DNA of 64,000 bases from Lunularia cruciata (lineage: Eukaryota; Streptophyta; Marchantiopsida; Lunulariales; Lunulariaceae). This document shows, in pieces, positions 32,830 through 43,900 of the stretch (position 1 is its first letter; each line of letters starts with the position of its first letter). The position numbers were made by a program, and so were the translations under genes. The DNA lies in contig OX419762.1 of NCBI GenBank assembly GCA_948567375.1, positions 32,369,465 through 32,433,464 on the forward strand, written 5' to 3'. The notes beneath the pieces are model-generated. The model made no database searches, was not told where the DNA came from, and saw only the letters and a program-made list of their open reading frames with translations.

Positions 32830-33960
32830 GACTTGGATAGCAAATATGTTACCTTTGAGTTTGGCTAGTTGTATGAAATTGTTATCATTAACTCTCTTTA
32901 TTTGGTATGGTCCCATCCACCTAAGATGTAGCTTCCTAGGAAACTGCTTGTGTAGATGGCCAGACAACAACACAAGTTCTACTTTTGACTATTTGCACTT
33001 GCTTGACCTTCTTGTTGTGATGCTCCTTCCTTTGTAATTGAGCAGCCTTGTTACATTTGTTGGAGTCATTCTGCTCCTCTTCCAAAAACATCAATTGTTG
33101 CAGTTGAGTACTTTGGCTTTCTTCTAACAACATCCTCAGCTCCAGTGAGATTTTGTAAGTTGGCACTTTGAATTCCACTAGAAGGATCAGGTGTAGACCA
33201 AAGATAAAAAAAAGTAGGGCATTTTTTTGGTAGGGATCTTTTCCATGGTATGGTAAGCCCATAAAGCTATCAGTAATTTTTTGTCCCAATCATAGGTATA
33301 GTTGATGGTTACCTTGTTTAGAATTTTGCATAGAAGTACATCCAGCTTCTTAGTCAAGTCATTTGCCTTTGGGTTGTAAGGAATGGTTTTTCAATGTTTG
33401 ATCTAAAAGTATTCAGTGAGGGATGCCACCAGGCCATTTAGGAAATGCACTCCCTTGTCACTCACTAGTTCAAGTGGACACCCATACCTTGAGATGATAT
33501 TTTAAAAGAAAAATTTGGCTATGGTATCAATGTCATCTTCATGGGTGGCTTTTGCTTCTACCATCTTTGCTGCATAGTTGGTGCAAACCAAGATGTATCT
33601 TTGGTGTGTTTCTTTTGTAGCAGGTTGTATCAGACCAACAATATCTATGCCCTATTTCTTGAATAGTGCCAAACATAGGATAGGTTTCAAGGGCCAATGC
33701 ATGTTGGGCATAGGTCTCCTTGTGCATTGACAAGCATCACACTTCTTGATCTAGTCATATACATCCTTGTAGATGGTTGGCCACCAAGAACCCATCATCA
33801 AATTTTTATTTTTATTTTATAAGTTAAAGTGTCCTCCTATGGCATCTCCATGCAAGGACTATATCAATGTATCACTCCTCCTATTTTTTGACTTTCCAAA
33901 CAACATTCCAAATTTTCATTTCCTCCTAGTTTGAACATATTTTTCCCCTTGAGTTGGTAG
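32830..33960 (-). pseudogene. family E integrase
   Basis: Sense order: a zinc-domain remnant (DACQCT near 33730), WGIDIVGLIQPA (core start, Asp kept), ILVCTNYAAKMVEAKAT, a second block SxYGCPLELVSD near 33480, then a C-terminal part KVPTYKISLELRMLLEE and EEQNDSNKCNKAAQLQRKEHHNKKVK (33180-33000) and GELVLLSG-type residues. It ends near IQLAKLKGNIFAIQ at 32840. No chromodomain was found. Stops are frequent. Confidence 0.75.
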
Positions 33961-34199
33961 GGACTCATTTTATGAGGAAACACCACTCTTTGTTTAGGGT
34001 TCATTACTTCAAAGATGGACATTGTTTGAAGGTACTGGTACTCCACCAAATAATGGGTCCTCTTTGCAATTGTAATGTAGAACGTGACTTTGTTTGGAAA
34101 GTCATCCACCAAATCCTTGTTGTCTTTGGTTTTGAGTCTGAGTTGTATGTTCTCACAATGTATTTCCTTCCAAACTTGCACAATGTACATGAATTCCTG

Positions 34200-35250
34200 C
34201 AAAAGTTAAATCCATTATGCAATTCTTTGTGATAAACCTACCTTGTTCACAGGGTATTGCATTGCATAGTGATCTATATGACAAAAAAATTCATAACCTA
34301 GCAAGTAGTGGTGAAACTTCTTGCAAGTATAAACCATTCCTAACCTAGCAAATTTGGTGAAACTTGTTGCAAGCATAAACCATTCCTAATGCTTCCCTCT
34401 TTGGAGTGGTAAACTTCCTCTTTGCCTCTAGAGCTTCCTACTTGCAAAGTATATTGGGTAGTCCTTTGTCCTATCATCTTTCTAACTAAGTACTACTCTT
34501 ATGGCTATGGATGAGGTGTCTATATACACATGGAAAGTCTTGTCCCAATGAGGGAGTGCATCATTAGAGTCTCTACTAAGATTTCTTTGGAGTGCTTGTT
34601 CTTGTGTCTTTGTTAATTGTATCCTTTGGCTTTCTTCAATAATTTGGTGAGGAGTGTGATAAGGATTGCATAGTTAGATATGAATTGTTTGTAATAACTC
34701 ACATGGCCCAAAAGGGCTCAAAGCTCTCTTGGGTTATTTGTGACTCTATAGCTTGGATCACCTTCATCTTCTTAGCATCCACTTCCACTCCTTGTCTTGA
34801 ATCTTGGTGACCAAGGAGAATTCCTTTGATCATTGCAATGAAACATTTCTTTGGGTATAGCAATAATCCTATTGCTCTACACCTTTCAAATTTCATCTTC
34901 AAAAAAAAATGATCAATTCTTTGTCCAAATAAATAGAAGTCATTAATGAAGATTTCCATGGACTTTTACAAGTAGTCCTTGATGATGGTGGTTGTCATTT
35001 GCTAGAATGTAGCAAGAATGCATTTCATAGGCCAAATGCATTTGGTTATGAGCAAAGATACCTAAGTTGGTGGTAAAGGTTTTCTTGTCCATATCTTCTT
35101 CTTGAATAGAGACTTGGTTATATCTCAAAAAGCCATCTAGGAGCTCATATCCTACAACTTGGTCCAGGATAGTATCACTGAATATCAATGGATGATAATC
35201 CTTCCTTATAGCAACATTTAGATTGCAAGAACCTTGGCAAACTCAGATCC
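34200..35250 (-). pseudogene. family E reverse transcriptase and RNase H
   Basis: Sense order: DTILDQVVGYELLDGF and YNQVSIQEEDMDKKTFTT (35180-35080), IFINDFYLFGQR with the active site FIND at 34939-34950 (first catalytic Asp changed to Asn), GILLGHQDS near 34815, KVIQAIESQ, then RNase H blocks VYIDTSSIAI and LGMVYTCKKFHHYLLGYEFFCHIDHYA (34340-34250). A 46-bp tandem duplication lies at 34294-34386. It is inactive by both active-site change and stops. Confidence 0.75.
34294..34386. repeat. 46-47 bp tandem duplication in the E RNase H
   Basis: taacctagcaagtagtggtg at 34294 recurs at 34341 as taacctagcaaatttggtg. Both copies end in ataaaccattcc. Confidence 0.85.
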
Positions 35251-35879
35251 TTATCTTCTTCTTTGGTACAATTACAATTGGAGAGACTCATTTGCTACTG
35301 AGTACCAAAAAAATGATACCAACCCAAAGATACTTATCAATTTCCTCCTTCATTAGCACTAAGCACTTTAGGTTTAGCCTGTTTTGTCAATGCCTTCTTC
35401 TAGATCAATGTAGTGCTCTCCTAATTGATGCTAAATACCAAGCATATACTCAATTTTCCAAGCAAAGATGTCTTGGTATTCTCACAATAGAAGTCTATAC
35501 TAGTCAAGTTCCTTTTAGATACCTCTAATATTCTTCCTGTAGCCATGCTTACTTCTTGGCAATCATCAAGGTTAACAATCCCTTCTACATGACTCACATG
35601 GCTTGTCTCAAGCAATGTTGGGTTTTCTAATCCTTTGTCTGAGTAGGTGCTATCTTTGGCTTCATCCTCAATTTTGTAACATTCCAAGTAGTTGACTTCA
35701 TCCTCTTCTTTTGAAAGGATATTAGGATCATCCATTGTGTTGTTAATTTATCCTTTGTATGATGACATTGTCTCTTCTAGGTGGAGAACCTTCTTCTAGC
35801 AAACCGTGACAATCATATGGTTGGTGACAATCATATGCTTAGATATATCCATGACCTTAGGATCTAGGGATCTAAGCAT

Positions 35880-36230
35880 ATGCTCATGCCAATCTAGATT
35901 GACTTGAGCACGATAAAACCAAGGTCTTCTAATAAGTGTAGAACACCCAGTCTTGGTTACAAGCTAGAGAATGATGTAGTCTAGGATAAATTCCATGCCT
36001 CTTATGGTGGTCCAAACCTTGGATAACATTACTAGGAGCCTCTTGCAAGTTTGGTTGGTGAAAATAGGATTTGCAAAGTAGGCTTCAATGGCATATACTC
36101 CAACTTTAGCATGGTCTCCTCAATCATTACATTGACACCTAATCCTAAATCTAGTGGGATAGACTAGGTCATAGAACCATTGATCTCTATTTCCACCTGA
36201 GGAGATCACAAGTTTTCAAGATCAATTCAA
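35880..36230 (-). pseudogene. family E aspartic protease
   Basis: Sense reading MEVDINGSMTxxIPLDLGLGVNVMIEETMLKLEYMPLKPTLQ. The active site is Asp-Leu-Gly, like the D protease IDLGSSINVM. The shared NVM and the following ExM block suggest D and E are sister lineages. Between it and RT (35250-35880) only broken frames are seen, including an acidic stretch at 35735-35421. Confidence 0.6.
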
Positions 36231-36679
36231 CACACCGCAAGTAGGTTTGGCATTTTGTGGTCTAAGTTCTATGGAGTGCTATGAGTAACTATTGTTTGTA
36301 TAGCTTGTTATCCTCCCAGAATTGTTTAAAAGTTAGGTCTACTTTGGAGAAAGCTAGGTAAGCCATCATATCATACTCAATAACTCCCAAGATGGTACTG
36401 GCCTTCTTATTCTTCTTTTCTTTTTAGGCCTTCTTTGCTATTTTGCTTCTAGGCAAAAGGCTGTAAAAGTTTGGATGGGTTTGTCATTTGGCTTCTTGTC
36501 TGCATTTGTTTCCCATTAAAGTGGGGTGAACTTGGGGCCTTCTTCTCAATATATGTATGGGGTGTAGAATGGTCTTGATTTCCACTGATCTCCTCCTCCA
36601 AGAGTTTTTGTAGCTTGTTATGGATGTCAACTTGAAAGTTGGAAGTAGAGCCTTGAAGTGGAGTACTTTGAATAATGGT

Positions 36680-38330
36680 CCTTAGTGCAAGTGGGTCAGC
36701 ATTTGTGGTCGGTTAGGTGCCTCTCTTTGAGTATTAAACTCACTATCTTTGTACTTTACCTTCTCCAAAAACTTCAGTTTGGGTTTGTAAAACTCCTCAT
36801 GAGGACAAACCATCCTTTGTTGGGTCTTGCCGGAATCAAAGGAATCCAAGGAAGAAGAGCCATTTGCCTTTGTGTGATTTGAGTGAGTAACCATTTGGTT
36901 AATTTCCAAATCTGGCTATCCTCCTTTGTCTTACATTGGAGCTTTGTTAGAAATTGTCTCTTCTAAGTTTACATAGTGAACATTTGCATCCACCTTACTT
37001 GGGGTGGAATAGAGACAAACCTGACCAATGGTTAGAGTGCCAAAGGTTGGGGGCAATTTGATTGCATATGTTATGGGGCTTTAAAATTACCACACCACAA
37101 TGCATAGGGGTATGGTATTCTAGATTCCAAACAACTTGAAACTTAGTGTTAAATGGCTCCACAATTACCTCTCCAAGTGGCACATATTGGGGAATAGTGA
37201 AAGAAGGACAAGAGATTGGGCTGGTAGTTACTTCTTGCATTGCAATGACTTGATCTTCCTCCTCCACATGATATTCAGGCTTTTTCCCTTCAGGTGCCTA
37301 TTCCATTTGATGTACCAAGGAAGAGGGACGGTTAGAAAAACATTCCAATATAAAATGTTCCAGCATCCCACAAGTGGTGCACCGAATGTTGGGTCATACT
37401 TACAATGGGATCTTCTCCTCTCTTTAGCTCTGACCAGATGAACCTTAAATTCAGCAAGTCCTTGATGAGCTCTTCTAACTTAGTTCCTAGCTCTCAAGTG
37501 CTCTTTGGAGTTGGCTTGGTTTGAGGTCGACAAACTTTCTTCTTCTCCTTATGGTAATTTTTCTCATCTTTTGACAAAGATCACTCTAAAGGAATTGTAG
37601 CATATGACTCTAACAAAGAAGAAGGTGGCCATTGAGTTACCCTCTTGCTTGATTTGGCCTGGTTTCACTTTTCTTGTGGGATTTATCTAGGAAGATTTGT
37701 ACATTGATTTGATCACCTAGTTCAATTTTTCATGGTCAAACTCATTAGCCAAAATGCAAAATTTAGCAAGGATTCCTCTTGGGAACCCCGCTACTAATTG
37801 AGCATCCAGGTATCCTAAGGTGGCACCACAAGTGTGTATTCATTCCAACAAACTTTATAACCATTTGGTGTAATCTCACATTTGAATTTCTTTCTTCCTT
37901 GCCAGACTATTGAGGGTAGCAAAGACATTTGACTCATAGTCTAGTTCTCAAAAGCATTCCAAGAACTTACTTCTTATAGTCAACCAACCTTTGATGTTGG
38001 TAGGGTTTTGACTGGCATATGTGTACCTGTCCATGGCTCTTTTTCTTAGCAAACTTGGGAAAATCCAAAGTTGGTCCCCATTGGCATCTTCTTTATTCAC
38101 TACCATGATGGTCTTGAATTTCTTGATGAGGTATTTTGGTCTTTGTCCTCATCCTTCCCCTTGAATTTTTGCTAACTTTGTTGAGTGAAGGGGGTATGGT
38201 TTGCCATTCTGGTAGAAATGAAGCCAAACTAAGATGAATGTTTACTCTCTTAGGCAAGTAATAGAACAATCTAGGAATATACCAAGAATTCCTTCTCCAT
38301 GTTTGACAAGGAATGTATTATGCTGGAGTG
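36680..38330 (-). pseudogene. family E gag with intact-looking zinc knuckle
   Basis: The capsid-type domain (38330-37600) is readable only as short blocks. The zinc knuckle CTTCGMLEHFILEC at 37340-37381 is a perfect CX2CX4HX4C. A long, proline- and charge-rich region follows (37267-36995 and 36909-36682). Stops are frequent. The zinc knuckle would bind the genomic RNA. Confidence 0.65.
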
Positions 38331-38844
38331 GATTTCTTTGGCTTTGTCTAAACTATGAATTGTAAGCTAAACCTCTAATAGAATACCAAATTTTAAATAT
38401 TTGGTGGTAGTCCTTGGGGCATCCACAACAAAGGTCCTCCCACGGTATGCACACCAGGTTGAACTTCACATTGGGAATATTTTGCAAGCTTGCCCTAGGA
38501 TCTTCTCCAAAGTTCCTCCTCTTGTCCAAGGCACAATCTTCCTTAGTGCCTTTGAATTCTTTGACACAAAAAATTTGAATTTTTATTGATTGTATAGACA
38601 CATTCTTGATTCCAATGTCACCTTCCTACAAGATTAGTTGCTGAAGGTTCAGTTCTATGTCTACTGCTATTTTTCTCCCAAGATGACAAAAGTATTCTTG
38701 AGCTTTTCCTCATTTGACTAAGCTCTTCTGATTTCTCTAGTAAGGTCACTGGTCACAAGGCATCTGAGCATCCCCTGGTCCTGAATTCCCCAACCACATT
38801 CATCATTTTTCCTAATTTCACTTTGGGCCCCTCTGAGGAATTTA

Positions 38845-38862
38845 TTTCCGGCAATGGCACTA
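38845..38862 (-). other. primer-binding site of E (Asp tRNA type)
   Basis: TAGTGCCATTGCCGGAAA in sense, 9 bases after the 5' LTR. It differs from TGGCGCCGTTGCCGGGGA, the complement of the plant Asp-tRNA 3' end, at five places, all C to T or G to A. Confidence 0.75.
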
Positions 38863-39870
38863 AAAAGTACATGTAACAACCTAGTGTCAACATATTGATA
38901 GGAAAGTGGGAAGAACAAGTTGATCCTACAAGGATACTGCTTGGAAATGGATAAAAAAGAGGGAAAGTGTCACAAGTTGCAATTTTTTTATTATTTGTTG
39001 TTTAGTCTCTTTGGTAGGAACCACTTCCAATGTAGAGGTAAAGGTACCTACTACAACACTTTATGGAAAACTAAAAGGATCCTAAATCACTCTCAAATCT
39101 ACTTGTAACCAAAGTTATTTTGAAGGTGATGGTGCATTTCACCCCAAAGCCACCAACCTTGATAGCATATTCTACCTTTCCCTCAAGGCATGCCATAAAA
39201 GGAGCTTAACAAGCAAGAAAATTTCCCTAAGTTTCAATTTTGTGTTATTGATGGCACTTAGGACTTATCAAATTGATCATCAAGCCACCCTCCACATTCA
39301 AACTCCAATTGCTAACCCTTCCTCGTGGATTCAAAAATTACAATCCTTTAGCAAGATTCACACCTCTACACTAGCAAGGGCATTTGAAGCCAGACATTAG
39401 GTGAATATAAATGGATCCGATTGGACTTTGGTGTGATCCAAAATTGTATGGAAAAGTGGATTGTTCATTATCAAGCCAAAGCCTTATGTATGGCCTTATG
39501 TAAATACTACTTCTACTCCACTTCATCCCAAAGGGTTTAAGATGGCTAAGCAGGTTCCATGCCAAACGTAACTACTCCACCAATTATGGTCTTAATTTCT
39601 CTCTTATCATACTCTAACTACCTAATTAAGTTTTTGAAAAATGTATGAAAGAAAGTTTGAATCCTTACTCAATGCATGCATTCCAAGTTATGAATGTTTA
39701 TGTATGCTATGGCACCAAAGGGTTCTTTGGTTGGAAACTTGGCTGAATGACATTTGCCCCCAAAATTATACCAGCCCAAAGCCTTTGGTCTTGTTCCAAA
39801 ATTCCAAACTTACAAAGAATATCCACTTCTAAAAAGATAGGTTGGAAGTTCTTGCAAGTAATAAATAGAG

Positions 39871-39878
39871 CTTATATA
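39871..39878 (-). promoter_or_regulatory. TATA box of the E 5' LTR
   Basis: TATATAAG in sense, between the ORF end (about 40100) and the LTR end. The 3' LTR copy has lost it. Confidence 0.55.
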
Positions 39879-40099
39879 CACTTGCTAGAAAAGATGAAGA
39901 ATGTAAGCTAATCTAAAAATATAATTTCTCTTGGTACTCTGGCTATCTTTGGCTTCATGTTGTGTTGGGAAGAACATCCTTTGCCTTTCAATTGTCAAAG
40001 GACTTCTCTGGTGCACTCTCAATAGTCAACAAAGGTAAGAGTTTTGCACCTCATTGAACTTCCCATCAGGCTAACCCCAAAGCCAAAGAGCAAGCTGGT

Positions 40100-42800
40100 C
40101 CATCTTCTATTCCTTGTATGTCCTCCTTTCTTCTATACTTGAAACCTCAGTTGATGGATCTTGGAATTTGTGGCTTTCTGTTCATCTTCTTCCTAGAGCA
40201 TCTCCATGGATTAAGCAAGGACTTCTTCCAAATGTTGTTGTTCCCCCTCCTTCATTTCAATCTGCAAACATCATGCAAAAATTTGTCATCCAAGGTCTTG
40301 TGTAGGTGCTCTTGTATAGCTTCCTTCTCCATTGCCATTGCTAATTCCTTTACTTAGGTTTCCAATTGAGCTGTGACCTCCTTCAAATACTCAAGCATAT
40401 AGAGATCTAAAGTTTCATTCTTGACCTTGGTATCATTCAACTCTTGGTGAAAGCTATGCACATCCTCATCTTGAGCTTGGAGTTGATCTTCATAATTGAT
40501 CTCCATCTCCTTCTTCTCCATCCTCAACTTTCCTAAATCCAGCTATACTTTGCCCAATTACTTCTCTTGACTTTGGTGCACGGAGGCAAGAGAGGTCTTT
40601 TGCTTCTATTCTTTGAACAACTCCTATACCAAGGAGTTCACCTTTGCTTCCTCCTTGAAGTGATCTTAGCTTAGAGTAACTTCTTCTTGGAGTTTGATGT
40701 CTTGGGCCTTCCTTATGTAGATTTTGTTGTGCATCCTTTGCACCAAGGTATTATAATCTATTACCTTTGGACACTCATGTTGGTATTGTGGTAGTAGGAG
40801 TTCCATCAATTGTAGAGTTGCCCCCACCAAATAAATAACAAGAGCTCCTTCCAAACCTTGGTTGGTGGTATTTTTTCTTGATCCTTCCTCCTTTTCTTGT
40901 GAGACATGGACTTTTTCTTCTTTATCAATTTGCACTAGAGTGTCCTCTGCCTTAAAGTCAACTTCTTCTTCATGTTCAACCTCCAAAGATGGGGATTGAG
41001 GGGTCAAGTTTGAGTATGGTTATCTCCTCCTACACTCCATCTACCTCTTCTCCTCCATCTTCTACTTCTTTGGCCTCTTCCATCATTGGTATACCTCCAA
41101 AGGCAACATAGTTTCATGCACAGTAGTGTACTACAAGGTCTTAGTCCAAATATATCATTGGCTAGGATGGAATGATGTGAAGGAAGAAAGTGCCTTCAAC
41201 TCTTTTGGTTTGGAAGTCAAGAACACTATCTTTGTATATTTGGTCCAACAAGCTAACATGTGGGGTTGTGGACTTGGAAGGACCCTAGAGTTAGCTCATA
41301 GGGATAGGTTCATTGATGTATGGGATTCAAGCTTTTGGGACTAACAAGAGAGAGATCATATGGAGATCATATGCCTTCTATCATATGAGGTCCCATTTTC
41401 TTTGCTTGTGCTAACAAAGGGAAGAAGAAAAGGTATCAACTTACTTAGAGTGCAAGGTCTTAAGAGAGACCTATGTTGTGGAGCAAAGTGCAAGAATCCT
41501 TTAGCAAGAACCCATAGGCAAGAATTCATATGCTAGAAATCCCAACTTAAGATTGTAATTAAGAACCAATAGTACACTATCAGGTTGTTTAGGATTATCC
41601 AAGGAAAACATGTAACAGAGGGGATATAAGTAGCATGAAGACAAGTCACATTGAAGCCGGTTGCTGCCTACTATAATTTATGATTATGAGTAAAATTTAT
41701 GATAGGGTTAGCCTAGGTATTTAAGAGAGATAGAACTTCATAGTAAGGGCTGGCTTTTGTCTTGAAGGTCCTAGAGGTTGGCCTTTCCCACCTATGGGAA
41801 TAGAGTAATAAGAGACTACAAGAGTGACTATAAAAAGCCAAACACACCCCTGTCATACAGTCCCGGGGCCTTAATGAAGGATTAATGCAACAGCTGGTAA
41901 GCCGTTACGTGCCCTTCTCCTTCATTTGGACTTAACCACTATACCCTGGATGTTGTATTAGGATTGGTAGTAGAGAAGGCTCAAGCTATTGAAAGACAAT
42001 AAAAGGGAAATTCAATCTTACTATTGGAAATGGGTGGCTGAATGTATAAAAATGCTTGAGTCAATACAATTTTGTTCATGGCATAGTACTCTTTGCTCCT
42101 TCTCACACTATTGTCTTGATTAATTGGGAAGACAATAAGTGATATATATCAATATATCACTATATCAATTGGTTATTCAGAGATTGGGTGACATACTACA
42201 AAAGGCCAAAGGGTTCATGGGGGTGATAGACCCTTGAACCATCTTCAAGATAAGTGTCTACTGGAACTTCCTATGCCCAATGAGACACACCCAAGTATGG
42301 GATTTTGGACTATCACCTCTCCCCAAGCCAAATCAAAGGCTGGCCATGTATAAGACTATGTAAGTTACCTTTCTTACTTCCCATAGCCCATTGTCCCTCA
42401 ACTGTGGGACTGGTTTTTTGCACATGACATCCCCCAAAAGTGTCCTTAATCTCTTGGGTCAACTCTCGCTAATAAAACTTGATATCAGTCATCATTCATG
42501 CTAATGGGCTTGCATCTAGACCAAGGACATTCTTCCATTTCTCATTTGTCCAACCCATGAGGTTCTCTCTCATATCTCCAGTATTCTTCTCCTTTCTACT
42601 CATCATCTCATTGATAATTTCAAAATCTGTAGTGTCCCAATCCCAAGGTATGAAATTCATATGCTTGATATGAGCCAACTCTCTTCTATAGTACACCACC
42701 CTAGCATTCACTACTAGGCTTTGGAGAGCAGCTCTAAGGGCCTTCATCATGGGTTCTGAAAAGAAATCTATTCTATCACGTGCTAATGAACAAAGGCAAA
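40100..42800 (-). pseudogene. LTR-embedded ORF of family E, 5' LTR copy, interrupted
   Basis: 42800-42430 matches 31965-31650 (N-terminal part). 41095-40100 matches 31010-29900 (acidic region and coiled coil, e.g. EVEHEEEVDFKAEDT near 40980 and MELLLPQYQHECPKV near 40790). The middle, which includes the HFYIGLNLL motif in the other LTR, is absent and replaced by 1.33 kb of other DNA. Stops and frame changes occur in both parts. Confidence 0.65.
41095..42425. other. unidentified 1.33-kb segment replacing part of the E 5' LTR ORF
   Basis: It has no counterpart in the other E LTR or elsewhere in the window. It contains a 72-codon plus-strand frame (41126-41344) without known motifs, TATA-like sequence near 42047 (tgtataaaaat) followed by tcaatacaattttgttc, and a short palindrome gtgatatat...atatatcac at 42139-42160. 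The promoter-like part could belong to a solo LTR of another family, but I cannot define its ends. Confidence 0.4.
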
Positions 42801-42889
42801 GGTTGGTTTGGCTACAAACACTACAAAAGAACAACAACAAATGATAATAGTAGAATATTGACAATATAGCAGTAAAATACCAACAGTAA

Positions 42890-43213
42890 AGTAAGACAAC
42901 AATACTAAAATTCTGAAGTTGAGTAAAGCAAAGTGCTATAACTCAATGCTTGTTGTTTTAGTTTAATTTTGAGTATCAATCTTGTGTCAATGTTTGTGAG
43001 TGTTTGGAGAAATTTGGAAGTACAAGTAAGTAAGTTTGTTGGATGTTGGATTCTACAGTGCTGATTTTTATTCTTTATGTTTGATCCTGAGTGAATAGCA
43101 ATCAAGGCAATGCCTTGATAGATCCATGTGGAATTGTAATGTTGATAGTATTTTGCAATTGGGAGTGCAACATTGGATTGATGCAAAGCAATTTTGATTG
43201 AGGAAGTTGTGCC
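42890..43213 (+). mobile_element. family A LTR fragment, copy A6
   Basis: Plus-sense R-U5 part of the A LTR (ctgaagttgagtaaagcaaa through gaggaagttgtgc), closely like 20080-20360 and 60790-61080. The start is joined to E-related sequence and the end is cut by the B 5' LTR at 43214. Confidence 0.8.
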
Positions 43214-43900
43214 TAAAGCACCCATTTGTGCTTGTGTGTTATTTTGATATTTAGTTTGGTATTATAAGTACATATGAGATATTGTTTATATAGAGATAAA
43301 GGATAGTTCTACATTAGTCATGATTAGTTAAATTTAGTCATAGCTAAGATAGAGTTGACCTTACTTTAGAGGAAGGTGAAAAGATGAGCACCACTATTTT
43401 GGATTCTAGTGTGTTGACTTAGTACTATTCATATGCATTTGACTTTGAGGAAAGAATTGAGAACTCTTGGATCCACAAGCCTTTTTGTTTTGGATTCTTT
43501 TATAGTCCAAGGATAGCACATGTGAAAGAATCCTTGACTTAGTGGTTGGGTCAAGATAAGACCACATGTTTAGGAAAATATTCCCATGAGTATGGATATT
43601 CTTTTAGCTTTTTGACTTTGTTTGACTTTTAGCCTAGTAACTTGAGTTACTCCAATAAATAATAACTTTGGTGCATAAATATATCATAGTATATGAACTA
43701 GGGTGAGGAGGTACTCATCATCTTTTCATTTACAACTATCTCTCTCTCATTGAGCTCTCTAGTGAGCAATGTCTTGAGTCTTGGAGTATTAGCCTTGGAG
43801 GAGTATGATAGAGTTGGTATTCTTTATCTTCTTAGTCTATGGTGTGCTACCATAATAGCCATTAGAGGTTCATTCCAAGTGAGAGATAGGCCAAATCACA
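43214..43900 (+). repeat. family B 5' LTR
   Basis: Matches the reverse of 54084-54773 over its whole length and ends GGCCAAATCACA at 43900. The first bases read TAAAGCACCC instead of TGTAACACCC. The following TTTTTGGTTATGTTTCAAGGA is at most a very decayed primer-binding site. Confidence 0.8.

Larger units (their letters stand above)
28732..42860 (-). mobile_element. family E Ty3/gypsy element with ORF-bearing LTRs
   Basis: Minus-strand element inserted in D. Right to left: 5' LTR (42860-38872, outer 0.7 kb lost, middle part replaced by unrelated DNA at 41095-42425), primer-binding site 38862-38845, gag (38330-36680), protease (about 36200-35900), RT and RNase H (35250-34200), integrase (33960-32830), hairpin, polypurine tract (32715-32701) and 3' LTR (32700-28732). 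The coiled-coil ORF region is found in both LTRs. All coding parts are broken. The expected second copy of the flank (cctac) was not found at the damaged right end. Confidence 0.8.
38872..42860 (-). repeat. family E 5' LTR, damaged, containing the second ORF copy
   Basis: Ends GGTTGTTACA at 38872, next to the primer-binding site. R-U5 and promoter part 38872-40060 with TATA box at 39871-39878; ORF C-terminal part 40100-41095; unrelated segment 41095-42425; ORF N-terminal part 42430-42800. The outermost 0.7 kb (matching 32010-32700) is missing. Confidence 0.75.

Noticed and set aside
41126-41344. 72-codon frame as a small gene
   Set aside because: No known motif, no start context that stands out, and it lies in an undefined segment inside a broken LTR.
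28732-42860. Head-to-tail tandem of E elements sharing one LTR
   Set aside because: It would explain an ORF upstream of the 5' LTR, but the polypurine tract at 32701-32715 and the A-like LTR start at 32700 lie before the ORF, so an ORF inside the LTR explains the data better.
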